Shown piece by piece: positions 36,601-51,600 of a stretch of 64,000 bases of DNA. Within the stretch, counting starts at the first letter, position 1. Each line of letters starts with the position of its first letter. Source of the DNA: Lycorma delicatula (lineage: Eukaryota; Arthropoda; Insecta; Hemiptera; Fulgoridae); the NCBI RefSeq assembly GCF_047948215.1, contig NC_134455.1:165336575-165400574 (forward strand), read 5' to 3'. A program made the translations under genes and the position numbers. Below the pieces are notes generated by a model. It saw nothing but the letters and a program-made list of their open reading frames with translations. It had not been told where the DNA came from and did no database searches.

Positions 36601-39600
36601 GTTTTAATGAAATGTAAGTATTGTTTATAGTGATATCGGATATAGTGACCAAAAACTTGTCTTTTTCTACTGCAATGCAACATTTTATCACTTATAATGA
36701 CTGACGGAATTGACTCGTCAGTAACGTAGTATATCTACATTATTGCTACAGAAATATTTTGATGATTAAAATGAGTCACCTTTTCCTTTTTACCTGCATA
36801 TGTATTATAGTTCTTGTTTTTCTTATCTTTTTCTTGTACCAGATTATTGTAAAATGAAGCAGCCGCATTCAATTGTTTTTAATCTTTTGCTGTGAGCATA
36901 TCATACTATGCAGGTACAGTATTTTATTTTACGTATCCTTTGTAATTCATTTAATAGTGATTTAATTATGGCTTTGCAAAAACATTCACGATAGAGGAAA
37001 AGGCACACATTATCTGGCGGTTAGAGAATGGCGAATCTAATAAGACATTGCCCAAGAATTAGGCGTAGGTCATCTAACAATATCGGTAATATGGAAGAAC
37101 CGCAAAAAAATTTTAAACAAAAAATTCTATGAAATCAAAAAAATTACAGCCTTGTTAATATAATGATGTAGACCAAGCGCTTTAAAATGGTTTAAATATC
37201 AGAGGGCTAGTGATATCCCTATTAGCAGCCCTGTGTTGCAAACTAAGGTGAACAATTTTTCTGAAAAATTCAGTAGATCACATGAAATAACTTCAGCTTG
37301 GGTACAATGGTTCCATCATTGTCACAATGTTGTGTCTGGGAGAATAAGTGGTGAGACCACAGCAGTTCCAACCGGTATGTCAGAAAAATGAATAGAAACC
37401 ATTTGGCCAAAATTGAAAGAGGGCTATTCGAACAAGAAAATCTATAATGCTGGATGAATCCAGTCTTTTTTAAACTGACAGCAAAAAGAACTCTTCGGTT
37501 TCAAAGTGAAACGTTGTTGAGGGTAAAATTATCAAAAGAAAGACTAACAGTGCTAATTACGACAAATATGACTGGAACTGACAAAAAAACTTCTGGTTAT
37601 GGGGAAAAGTGCTAAACCCCGATGATCTAAAAATTTAAAATTGCTTCCTGTTATGTATGAAAGTAACAAGAAAGCTTGGATGACAAGTGATATTTTTATG
37701 TCTTTGTTACAAAAATGGGACCATGAATTAAAGATTGAAAATGACAAAATACTGCTGCTCATTGACAACTGTCTGGCTCATCCACATGTTGAAAATCTTC
37801 TGTGTCTGAAGTTAGTGTTCTTACTACCGAAAACAACAGCAGTCTTACGGGCCTTAGATCAAGTCTGTGAAAGTCCACTACAAAAAACACCTAATTTTAC
37901 AAATGATGCAGGATTTAGTTCAAAAAAAGGAAATACAGATAACTATTCTGGAATGCTATTATTATGTTAGACAGATCATGGAATGAAGTTTCTCTGCTGA
38001 CTGTAAAAAATTGCTTTTGACATGCAGGATTTTTACTACAGGCTGGCAAAGTTACTGATGTTGTATGTGAAGAAGAATCTTTAGTGGAATGGGGTAATAT
38101 TCTGCAAGACCAGTTGTCATCAAATGCATTGTTTGAAGATTATCAATAGGTTGACAAAGATTTAGAAACACATGAAACTGTAACAGATAATGATTTAGTG
38201 GCTTCAGTACTAGCAGAAATAGATAGGGATATAGGTAGTGACAACAAAGGTAATAATAGCGACAACGATGACGACATCAACCTACCAAATCTCCCAAAAG
38301 TTTTAGCAGCAATGAGAACCATTTGCCGCAGTTTTACAGAAATTTCTAATGAAAAAACAAAGAGTGTTTGTTTTTATTTAAAAAAGAACCTTTAGAAACT
38401 GTATTACTATACAAAATGTTCAAAATAACCGGCTTTTTGAAGAAAAAGTAATTTTTATAATTTTTTTCTATCTTCATTTACTGTACCATATTTGTATTTA
38501 TTATTGCTTGTTTTTGTGTTTTTATATTATATAAATTATTTTTATTTTCAATAAATAAATAAATAATTTATTTTTAAGAAATAAATTTTTAAGAATTTTT
38601 TATTTTCAAGAAATAAATTATTATTTTCAATGATTATTATTTTACTGTATTACAATACCCATGTATATGGCATATTAAAGTAGTACCACTAAGCTACCTA
38701 AACATCAGTTATAATGACCTAAAATCGTCGGTCCCTTGGAGGTTGCTATAAATGATATGACTAATATTCTCAATGAAAAAAATAAGTATAAAAATTTTCT
38801 CTTCTAGAAATTTCAAAAGGGCAGTTTTATTCATTTTTAAAATAATTAATATCTTTGAAACCATACATATGATTACATCATAAACAAAATTACCTCATTT
38901 GGTTAAATGTGAACGAGCCAGTAAAATTACAAAATTCATTCCTTTCGTTAAGAAACAAAATATAATATTAATCAGAATAGAGGAAGTTTCAATTATTAAT
39001 GTTTAAAAAAATAAGTTTTTATTTAAAAACATCTTATTATGCTGTAGATTATAATTAATAATTTACTATATAATCTTAATTTTATTTCTCAGAAGAAATA
39101 TTATCCACAAATATTTAAGTTAAGCGCTTAAAATAGTGAGTAATCATTATACAAGTGAAAAATATATTTCAATTATCCAAACAGTTGAATTATTTAGTTT
39201 GCAAACAGGGAAACATTATTATAATGTGTACAGTGGTAATGATAATAATTACGAAGCTTTACAGCTCTTTCAGGAGCTTCCAACTAAACAACAGCCAAAT
39301 CATAAAAGCTTTTATGATCCTTGTCTTCCCTACTGGATTGGGATGTTTCTTTGCTTACAGAAACAGGAAGATTAAAACCATTTGTTTGTGATCAAGGAAA
39401 GCCAATAAATATATTTTCTATTTGAGGGTTTAAATCACATTTAAAACTTGAATACAGAATATTTTTAGAATGTGTCAGTTAAAATCACTGAGTATAAGAA
39501 AACTGACCTCAATTTTACTTGTTGTGTGACTGTTGGAGAATACTCTATGAATAGTTAGTCTTCTCTTACCATTTGCAACATGTGCCAAGTCTTATACTTT

Positions 39601-42600
39601 CTGAATCCCAGTATCAGTTTAATTTTGCAATTGATTCCTCCAGCAAGGTACATTGCCTTACAAACATTTAGCGCCTCAATTAGTGAGCACTTAACCATAA
39701 ATTCATGTTTAGTGTCAGTTTTCAAAGCAGTCACACATTTACAAACACTGTTAATAAGTATAATATCTGCATTCTATAGTTAATCTTATAACTACAGAAT
39801 ATTATTTTAAACATATTTAATTTATTGCTTTTAAACAATGAAAGGTAGATTTTAGTTAATAAGCTCACCGGGCTGGTCTGGTGGTTTACTCTTCATCGCA
39901 AATCAGCTGATATAAAGTCAAAAGTTCTAAGGTTCAAATCCTAGTAAAGGTAGTTGCTTTTATATGGATTTGATTACTGGATCATGGATACTAGTGTTCT
40001 TTGGTAGTTGGATTTCAATTAATCACACTTCTCAGGAATGATTGATCTAAGATCTTACAAGACTATACTTCATTTACATTCATACATATCATCCTCATTC
40101 ATCTTCTGAAGTAATACCTTATGGATGTTCCAGAGACTAAACAGAAAAAGAAAAAAGATTCTACGTAAAAGAAGAAAATTTATTAATTATAATATATAAA
40201 TTTAGTTTTGTACAAAATTAAATTTTGTTCATAATAAAATACTTCAAACGTTTTTTTTTTGTTTTAAAAGCGAGATTTAAAAATATATACAGTCACAGTT
40301 ATATTAATGATTCAGTTGCCATTCTGAATTTTGCTAATGTAAAATTTTCATGTTTATATTTTTTTTTCATTAAAATATAGGTTTAAACTCACATACTGAG
40401 TTTCATTAAAATCTCAGTTGTTCTTGAGATATGAATTTATATAACAAAAAAACTCTAAAGGTTGACTGTAGGAAAACCAAGTATTTGTTTTTATTATTTT
40501 GTTGTGAGGAATCTACTATCAAGGTTTTTCTGCATATTTCATGGACACTGTGTACATTTTACTTCTACTAAGGAATTAGAATAACACTTTTAGGATGAAG
40601 GAAATATGATTTCATTCCTTGTTAAGTTCAAACTTATCATTGTTTAGTTAAAGTAGTGTATGGTTTAATTTAACCATGGGTGTTGTGACTAAAATGATAC
40701 TCTGTGTAATCAGTCCTATTTTCTGATTATGATTATGATTTTAGGGTTAATCAGTTTTGTTCATTATTTTAATTTAAAAAATTATATTTAAAAAATACTT
40801 AGATTTGTATTTCATTTCAGTATTTAATTATATTAAATTTATATATAATATATATATAAATAATTAATTTATTTGTATTGGTACAGACGTGTATGGTTAT
40901 TAAAAGAATTGCTTTAAAAAAAAAAAAATATATATATATATATATATACACACACACCCACATTTTGATTATGTAAAATTAAGCTTGTTAAATTAGTGTG
41001 AAGCATTGCATTGTTATATTTATGCTTTGTAATATTTAATTTTTTAATTTAAAAAGCAGTAAATTATTTTTATACTTGTGGATTTTTATGGTTTGTTTAG
41101 GCTCGCAAAGAAAAAGATTTAGGCCAAGTGAATTTTGATCAAGAAGTGAAAGACAGATTCAAGATGGTGTTTGTTCCAAACTGGTTTACTGTTGATCTGA
41201 AAACTGGGGTAAGTATTTCATTTTTTTCATTAGATTCTATTCAGAAATAATAAAAATTTTAGTCATAGTTTAATCACATCATGTAAGTTTAATGATTGTT
41301 TTTAGGCTTTGAACTGTAACTTGTACTACCAGTTGTTTCTTAACTGATGATATCTTTATGGAAGTAACATCTTAAAAAGATAAAAAGATATGAAATGAGG
41401 AATAGAATGCCATTGACAAATTGATGTATGGTACCCATAGGTTAAAAGTACTAGGTGTAGTTTCCTTTTTAATAAGTTGGTAGGATGTAGTGGCTGATGA
41501 CAGTAGTTGTAGATGCCATACAAATATTAAAAAGAAAAAGATTTTTTTTACACATTATCTGATAACAGTTAAGACCTTTCAAAGAGTGATTATTATTTCC
41601 ATTTATCATTAAACTGTTGTTATTATTATGTTTAAGTTTTGTTTGTGTGATTTGATTTTATTAATAAAATGACTGTTTATCAACATTGTTTGTTCACTGT
41701 TCTTTATTTCATTTGTTTTTCACACTTAATGTTGTTCTTAGATAAAAGAAATATTTAGATTTGTAATTTCATAATAATTGTTGAATCTACTTAATAGTTT
41801 TTAGTAGTAAATAGTGTTCTTTTTCAATTAATTATTTCTTAGTAATATTCTTTATTATATAAATTATTATTAAATTTTAGATGCTGACAATACATTTGGG
41901 ACAAGATGAAGTTGATTGTTTTTCAGCTTGGGTATCATCTAAAGAAGCTGGTTTGGCACCAAATGATGTGATGGATCAAAAAGGTGAAAAATTCCTACAT
42001 TTTGCATTTGTTTTATTGTTTGTTCATGTTCTTATTTTAAGTAATATAGTTAGCGTGTGAATTTCCTAATAACTTTGATGAATTTTAATTTTCTTGATTC
42101 ACATTTGATATTAGTAAAAGTTTATTAATGTATATGGAAAGATGATGTATATGTTTTCTACTTGTGAAGAGAAAAATCCACTTTCACTGCTAATGTGCAT
42201 GAAATAGGCCAATAATCTTCTTTTTTTTGTGTATTTATTGACCTATCTTAGGGAAAAGTCAAAAAGAAACTGTAAACATTGATTACTGGTTTTTTGAAAT
42301 ATTTCTTCCATCCTGTATTATTTTCCTGATTAAATATATTATGTTAATGGTACAGATGGAATAGCATCTTTTATACTGTACTGGTCACCATTCTGTTATT
42401 GGGCTCTTAATTTATTACATATCCTGGCCTGCCAATTCATGAATGTAGCAAGGTACAGGTACAGTTATTATATATAAGCATTTTATAACAAAAAAGCTGC
42501 ATTTGAATCCTGGAAATTTCAGGATATCATTTTATGAATCAAAAATTCTTAAGTATTTTTGTTTGGTTTAACTGAATTCTATGTATAATCTTGCTTATAT

Positions 42601-45600
42601 ATTTTACGATTAATTCTTTTGTTTTCACATTTGTCTTCTTGACAGATTAGCTTCGTATCTCTTAATGTTTAGTAAGAAATTCCTTCAAATTGGCTAAAAG
42701 CATTAATCATCAAATAATGAAACATTTGTATATGCATCTGTCTGCCTTCTCTGTTTTGACCATTTTTTTGCTTGTTTATATCCTTGTTGCTTTTGTAATA
42801 TGAATCTTAAGTATTACTGTAGTATTGTGTACAGTTAAAAATTAAGCCTGACTTTAGAAATGCATAACTGATCATTGCAAATACATAACAATATGTTATG
42901 CAATTTATTTTTTCTGAATTTTTTGAGCTTGTTTGTTTCTGAATTTACTCATTTATAATAACTTTTATTAAATGTTTTTAAAAAATTTGCAATCATTAAT
43001 GGAAAGAAAAGTATCAGTTTTGAATCTTATTTTGAAGTGGATTGTCTTAAACCGTTTAGCTCTAATGTAATTTTGTTGAAAAGAGATTTTCCTAAAATCT
43101 CAGTAGTAGTTGATCATGAAATTAAAACATTAGTACTTTAAATCTTATCAATTTTTTTTAGGTAGTTTTTTTAGGAAGCTTTTGATAATCAGCCCAAAAT
43201 TCAAATTAAACCTCATATTTCATGCTTGACAAAATCATGAATTGAAATGCTCATTATAAATGGATGAATATAAACAAGTAACAATAAAGTGATTAAACTG
43301 TTGTTACTAACAGCTGACTACTGATTGAGATGACTGAACTATGCCATCTGCGCCATCTGTTTACACTGTGTATACAGGCCAAAAATTCAAAATGGTGCTT
43401 ATTTTAAAAACACGACCTGTAATGTATTGTATGATATATATTGTATTATATCATATATATTGTATGATATATTGTAAAATATATAATGTTACTATTACAA
43501 TAGAAAGAATCAGCAGCACCATAGGTGAATCATTTATAAAAACCATAAATAATTAAAAGATAAGAATAACACAATGGAAACATAGGTTCTTAAAGCAAAG
43601 AATGAACAAGACCTGATATAAGATTCTACACAAAACCTGAGGAGTAAACGATTGCCTGGCTGGCATAAATAAACAAATGTGATTTAATATATTTTTTTTA
43701 TCAAAAATGCTATAATAAGTAACTGATGACGACATAAAAATAAAGCAAATACACAAATATATTCATAGTTCTAAGTAGGTTTAATTTGAATTTTTATGGC
43801 TGAAGTTCACAGGCAAATCTGTGACTTTTACAGGCTGAATATTATGAGTGAGTGTATTAAAGTAATTAATTAATTACTTGTTAGTATATTAAAGTAAGAC
43901 ACTGGTGCCATTCATTTTGAAAAGGACAAGTGAACGTTCATGATGAAGAATGCAGTTAGCTGTCAGTGATTACAGATGATATCATTAATAAAGTTAACAA
44001 AAAATTTGAGAAAGCCAGCACTTCATCATTACACAATTCTCTTGATGTTTCATGACAAAATGATTTTGTTGTGAAGTTGAATTCATAAATTTAAATCTCA
44101 TAATTTTTATAGATTAAGTTTTGACTGAAAAATTGGGCTATCAGCATACACACTTACACAAAGAAAAACATTTTGCTGTAGCTCATGAATTTTTGTGGCA
44201 TTATGAAAATTAAGGTAATGAATTGTTTGATCACATTGCTACCAAAGATAAAACTTGGATTTCTTTTTTGAATATTGAGGCAAAGCAGCAGTCATGTTTT
44301 CATCTTCTAGATGAAAACAACAAAATGAGCTCAAACAGGAACTTTCGGTAAATAAGCTTATGGGTACTGATTTTGAGACAAAATAAGGTATCTTGCTTGT
44401 CAGGTTTAGTGATCGCGGAATTACTGTGAATGGCAAAACAAATTGAGAAACCTAAAAAAATCATAGAAGAGCTGTAAAACACAAACTGCATAAAATGCTA
44501 TCCTGCAGAATTTTTTTTTGCATGACAATGCCCAACCACACACGGAAAATCATTGAGGCAATTGGAAAATCTTCAATCCTCCACCCTGTAGCCCTGACTT
44601 AGCTCCTGACGATTTTTTTTTTCTTCACCTTAGACAGTGGCTTGCATCACAGGTTTGACAATGACAAAAAATTGAAAAATTTTGTTACTGTGTGGCTGCA
44701 TGTAGAAAAGTAATAAATAAATATAGTTTTAATGCATAAATAATAAAGTTTGTTCATATTTTTCAGTTTTATTTTTATTTCAAAAGTTTACTTTAAAAAC
44801 ACACTTGTATTTTTATTTATTACTGATTAAGACAGTTTATGTTATATGCTTATCTATCATAAATTAAACATATGTGAAATATTAATTGGATGCAAAATCA
44901 GATGGAAACATAAAGAGATTTAATAGAAGCTTTATATTTTAATAGTTCCAGGATGTTTGTATTTTGTATTTTCATTAGGTTTTTAAAATTAAATTTTGTG
45001 TTTTTTAATTTAAGGAATTTTTTGTTGTAGTAAACTATGGTAATTTAGTGCTGAAAGCCTTGCTTGAAAATTGGTGGACCAAAGTAGTCGATAACAGTGA
45101 TCAAACAGTACCTCATGGTCGTTGTGGAAATGAATATTTCAAGGTACCTGATCATACTCCTCTTATATTCAGGTATTTACAGAATATTTTTCATTTATTA
45201 TTGAGATTTATTTAATCTTTAACACATATCTCTCCTACTGTTACCTTTCCACAATTAGAAATTTGTAATCATTTTTATTGTGATGACTAAAAAAATTAAT
45301 AAAGAATTTCTTTGTTGGTATGTGTATAATGCTGAATTTGTAATTTTATTTAGTATAATATTTTGAGTTTGAACATTCATGAATTGAATTTTTATGATTT
45401 TTTTTCCTAAAGTTTATCATTATTTGATTACTTATATAGTATTCTGGTGAATGACCTAGTAGTGCACTTTTATGCAGAAGTGTTTTAAAAATATTCTCTA
45501 CAGTTTCTTTAGTAAATTACTTTATGTAGCTGCAAGTTTTTACTATTCAAGTTCATTTCTCTTCAATATGTACTCAGCTTTATAAGCTTTACCAACATTG

Positions 45601-48600
45601 TATTGTTCTATATCCTTATTTTTTCTGGTATAAAATATTTATTATAATGTACTTACTTTACTAAATAATTATTATAGTGACTACTTTTTAATAAATTTTA
45701 TCATAAAGAATTTGAAAATATCGTAGGTATAGTAGTACTTCAGGAAAGTAGTTTGTAATAGAAATTTATGGAATTAGGTGGGGTTGAATGGAAATATTAT
45801 TGAATTAAAGGAGTTGTTCTTAAATTGTGGTACATATTGCACTGGTAGTATACATAGCTTCTTAAGGTGCTATGCAAATAGACAATAATAAAAAAAACTA
45901 TTATAATACAAAAAAATTCAAAAATGTTTTATCGTTAGTATTATACAAAATTATTTCTGCATAATAACAATAAGAATATCAGTTATTCAGCTAGCAAGAA
46001 CGAACACGCAAGCCAACAGGTTCTTTTTGGCTTTACAGGTTATCATACCTAATGTATGTATTATTATGTATAGTGTTGCCTTCTCTACCATTTATACTAA
46101 AACATGTGCTTTTTAGTCAAAATAAGTCTGTAAACTATTTTGATATAACATAACACTTAATTTATGTCTAAGTTTAATTTTAATGTACAGTTTCTTTCAT
46201 TTGATCTTTCATGTGAACAGATAAGCATTTTAGGTCTCAGGTTATAATTTAAATATCTGTTTTATGATTAATTAATTTTTTTTCTAGTGAAATTGGTGGT
46301 CGTACATTGTACAGATTATTGGTGAGAGATGCTGGTGGCGAAACTGAAAGTTCTCTGTTAAATGAGACTGTACCACTTTGGGTTGTTGATATAGTAGTTG
46401 AGAAGAATATGCCAAAATTCACGAAGATTCCATTCTATTTACTTCCTCATTCAACTTCTGGAGTAAAAAGTTTGAAAAAGTTAGTAACTTTTATATTATT
46501 ATTATAGTAAATTTAACTCACTTTATGAATCATGAGACCTTGCCAATGGTGAGGGGCTTGAGTACTCATTGAAATAGAGTAGCTGGACCAAAGGTACAAA
46601 CATATCAGAGAGGTATTTGTTGAGAACCAGACTAAGAAATGATTCCTGGAAGAGGGCAACAGCTCTTTCAGTAGTTGTTAAGGGCGTAGGTCAGGAAGAC
46701 TTAAACAACTATATCAAAATTACTCAATCTTCTGAGTACTGCACAGCTGAAAGGAATGGAAAACTACAGCTGCTTTTTTCCGAGAAAATATAGCTCTCTG
46801 CATTTTCATGTTATCAAAGATGGAGGCACCTTCCTTGGTAAAATATTCCAGAGGTAAACAAGTTCCCAGTTTGGATTTCCAGGTGGGGAATATTAAGCAA
46901 GGAGTCACCAGAAAATTAAAAAAAAAACATTCTACGAGTCGAAGCATGGAATGTTAAAAATCTAAAAAAGGTTGGTAGGTTAGAAAATTTAAAGAAGGAA
47001 ATGGATAGGTTAAATGTAGATGTAGTAAGAATTAGCGAGGTTTAGTTGAAGAGGAAAATGACTTTTGGTCAGGTGATTTTAGAATAACTAACTTGCTTCA
47101 AATAAAGGGCAGGCAGGAGTAGGTTTCATAATGAACAAGAAGATAGGGAAGAGAGTAGAGTATTTCAAAATGCATAGCGATAGAATCATTGTAATAAGCG
47201 TAAAATCAAAACTTAAGCCAACAACAGTTGTTAATGTCTGTATGCCTACAAGTGCCCATGATGATGATGATGAGGTAGAGTGTGTATACAAAGAAATTGA
47301 TGAAATAATTAAACACATAAAAGGGAATGAAAATCTAATTATAGTTTGAGATTGGAATGCAAGCATCAGAAAAGGCAAGGAAGGAAGTATTGTGGGTGAA
47401 TACGGGTTGAACAAAAGGAATGAAAGCGGGGACTGACGTATTGAGTTTTGCATGAAGTATAATTTAGTAATTGACTACACCTAGTTTAAAAATCATAGAA
47501 GAATATGCACATGGAAAAAGCCAGGTGATACTGCAAGGTGTCAGATAGATTATACCATGGTTAAACAAAGATTTAGAAATCAACTCATCGACTGCAAAGC
47601 TTATCCTGGAATAGACATTGATAGTGACCATAATTTAGTAATAATGAAATGTAAGTTGGAGTTTAGAAACCTGAAGAAAAGGTATCAGTTGAATCGTTGG
47701 AATTTAGAGAGGTTTGAGGAAGAAGAGGTTATGAAGATTTTTGCGGAGGACATTGCAAGAGGTCTGTGTAAAAAAGGTAAGGTAGAAAATATAGAAGAAG
47801 AATGGGAGAATGTTAAAAAGTAAATTCTTAAATCTGCAGAAGTGAACTTAAGCAGAACAAAGAAAACTGGTAGAAAACCTTGGCTATCAAAAGATATATT
47901 GGAGCTGATGGATGAACGTAGAAAGTATAAGAATGCTAGTGGTGAGGAAGGTAAAAGGAACTGTCGACAGTTAAGAAGTACTATAAACAGAAAGTGCAAA
48001 TTAGCAAAAGAAGAGTGGATTAAAGACAAGTGTTCAGAAGTGGAAAGAGAAATGATCATTGGTAAAATAAACAGAGCATACAGGAAAGTTAAGGAGAATT
48101 TTGTGGTAGATTAATTAAAATCTAATAATGTGGTAAACAAACATGGTACACAGATTTATAATACAAAAGAAAAGATCGGTAGATGGGTATAATATATTGA
48201 AGAGTTATATGGAGGAAATGAATTAGAAATAGGTTGTTATAGAGGAAGAAGAGAAAGTCAAAGAGGATGAAAGGGAGATACAGTTCCGAAATCTGAATTA
48301 ATAGAGCATTAAAAGATTTGAATGGCAGAAAGGCTCCTGGGATAGAGGGGATTCCTGCAGAATTACTGCTAAGTGCAGGTGAGGAAGCGATAGATAAATT
48401 ATACAAACTGGTGTGTAATATTTACGAAATAGGGGAAGTTCCATCAGACTTCAAGAAGAGTGTTATTGTCGTGATACCAAAGAAAGCAGGAGCAGATAAA
48501 TGTGAAGAATACAGAACAATTAGCTGAACTACTCACGCATGAAAAATCTTAACTAGAATTTTGTACAGAAGAAATGAGAAGAGTAGAAGAAGTGTTAGGA

Positions 48601-51600
48601 AAAGACCATTTTGGTTTCAGGAAAAATATAGGGGCAAGAGAAGCAATTTTAGCACTCAGATTAATTGTAGAAGGAAGATTAAATAAAAACAAACTAACAT
48701 ACTTGGCATTTATAGACTAAGTAAAGGCATTGGATAACGTAGACTGGAATAAAATGTTCAGCATTTTAAAAAATGTAGAGTTCAAGTATAGAAATAGAAG
48801 AACAATTGCTAACATTTACAGGAACCAAACTGTAACAGTAATAATCGAAGAACTTAAGAAGGCAGCAGTAATAAAAAAGGGAGTCCGACAAGGATGTTCC
48901 CTATCTCTGTTACTTTTTAATCTTTATATAGCTTTATATAGAACTAGCAGTTAATGTTATTAAAGAACAATTTAGTTCCAGAGTAACAGTACAAGGTTAA
49001 AAGATAAAGATGCTACAATTTGCTGTTGATGTAGTAATTCTAGCTGAGAGTCAAAAAGATTAGAATAAACAGTGAAAGGCATGGATGAAGTCCTATGCAA
49101 GAACTACAGCATGAGAATAAACAAGAATAAAACAAAAGTAATGAAATGAAGTAGAAATAATATAGGTGGACCACTGAATATAAAAATAGGAAGGCAAAAG
49201 ATTATAGAGGTAGAAGAATTTTGTTATTTAGTAGAGGTAGTAGAATTACTAAAGATTGACAAAGCAGGAGCGATATAAAATTCCAAATAGCACAGTCGAA
49301 ATGAGCTTTCAGTCAGAAATATAATTTGCTTACATCAAAAATTAATTTAAACATCAGGAAAAAATTTTTGAAAGCATTTGTTTGGAGTGTAGCTTTATAA
49401 GGAAGTGAGACTTGGATGATTGGAGAACCTGAGAAGAGAAGATGCTAAGAAGCTGTGGTGCTATAGGAGAATGTTAAAAATCAGATGGGTGGATAAAGTG
49501 ACAAATGAAGAGGTGTTGTGTGGCAAATTGATGAAGAAAGAAGCATTTGGAAAAATGTAGTTAAAAGAAGAGGTAGAGTTATAGGCCACATATTAAGGCA
49601 TCCTGGAATAGTCGCTTTAATATTGGAGGCACATGTAGATGTGAAAAGTTGTGCAGGCAGGCAACATTCGGAATATGTAAAACAAATTATTAGTAAAGTA
49701 GGATGTAGGGCGTATACTGAAATGAAATGACTGGCACTAGATAGGGAATCTTGGGGAGCTGCATCAAACCAGTCAAATGACAACAAAATTCATAAAGTCA
49801 TAAAGACAAAAAAAAATAAATTTAAGGTTTTTTCTTCAGTTTTCTTACTTTATTGTAAAACTTGTTACTGTGAATTTTTGGATTCGTATATTAAATAATA
49901 AAGTTGTTTTTTTAATTTATAAGAAAATGAATCTTTACTTATTTAAAATACATTTGACTACTTTAAATTCCATTCTCATTTGAATAAGAAATATTTTTAC
50001 TACTTTACTACACAACACTATGTGATTCTGTTTTTTTTATCCTTTTATTTGTTATCCTGATTTTTTTATAATGTAATAACATGGTATTTGCTTCTATTTG
50101 TTATTATGGTGCATTCAGTCACAAATCCTAAAGAGTGACTGATTAGTTGGTAATATTTATTTAGAAAACTTAATTTAATAAAATTAAATTTGCATTCAGA
50201 TTTTATGTTTAACATTTCAGTCAAATATCCTATTATATAATTTTATTTACCACCTCTTACGTTCAGAAATTTGTATTTTTTTTTTACCTATGATGCTTTC
50301 CATTTCTGTTTGTTTCCTGCTACAGCATATATGGGCATGAGCTTTTAAGAAACAATTATTTACTTTATTAATTCAAATTTGTTACAAAATAATAAAACAG
50401 TAGAATTCACTGAGTTACTTTGCAGCTCTTATTATATGGAGGATGAATTATCAACTGATCTGTCAGATATTTGTGTTTACCATTCATGTGATTAAACATT
50501 TGTGACTTGATTATGTATGTACTTCTTACCATCTTTTATTAAAAGGAAAAAACATATTTTTCTGGTCGATTATGCTTTAACCAAAAAATCTGAAAGTTTT
50601 ATTCTATTTAAGCCTGAAAAACTTGTTGAGTTATTCAATAGAATTAATTTTTAGTATTAGGGTTATTCCATATTATTTTTTTCTCTACAATATTTTAAAA
50701 TATATTTAAATTATCATTAAAGATAAATTTTTAATCATGTCTGTTATTGAAAAAAAAAAAAATGTATATATAAAGAAAATAATAAAATTTTACACTGCTG
50801 CTACACATAGAAATTAATTTTGTTACACTATTTTTTAAGATTTTTTTCTGTTGGTATATGTGTTTATAAAAACATAATCTGTGTTAATAACATTGTCTGT
50901 GTTAATCAAAATTTTAGTGTAAGTGATTCAACATGAAAAAGAGAAACTGATGATTGAATGAATGTTCTCTCTTCCACGAATTTCTAAACTGTTCATATGC
51001 AACCCAGGTCATCACCATGTATTTTTATGACAGTTATATAGAACACAAACTAAGGCTAACAGATAAATAGATGCATGGCATTACATTATTGTAATAACAA
51101 AGGAAAAATCATTACCAACTATTTATTTGGCATTATTACAGATTTACTTATAACTACCACCTATGCATTTTTCTGATAATAAAAATATGTTTTATGTAAT
51201 TTAAAATCAAATTAATAGTAGCAGCATAAGTTTATAAAATAACTCAATTTCAGCATCATATTGTTACCCATTGTAGTGTAAGTGATATCACAGTTGGTTG
51301 TCTCAACTGGTAATCACAAGTCACAAACGATACACTTTGCAATCATGGCAACCTGCAATCATTTCTCACAGTTTCAACGCTAACATTGTAATTGTAGATA
51401 TTTATAGTTATGGTAAGGATACTTAGAAGTATACAGTAAATTCTCCTTGTACACAGGTGTTAGGTTTCTAAAATCATTCTGAATTCTCAAGGAGAAATAT
51501 ATAGTACTATCACATAGTTAGTTCTGACATTGTAATTGTAGGTATATGAGTATAGTGTAGTTATTGTAAGGATACATACTGGTGTACAGTGAATGTATAA

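Noticed and set aside
39865..39945. Genuine tRNA gene at the SINE head (also at 14695 and 4925)
   Set aside because: The A and B boxes are present but the acceptor and anticodon stems do not pair as in a functional tRNA, and SINE bodies follow.
43341..43556. 71-codon plus ORF
   Set aside because: Mostly a Tyr/Ile/Met-rich reading of a TA-rich low-complexity stretch.
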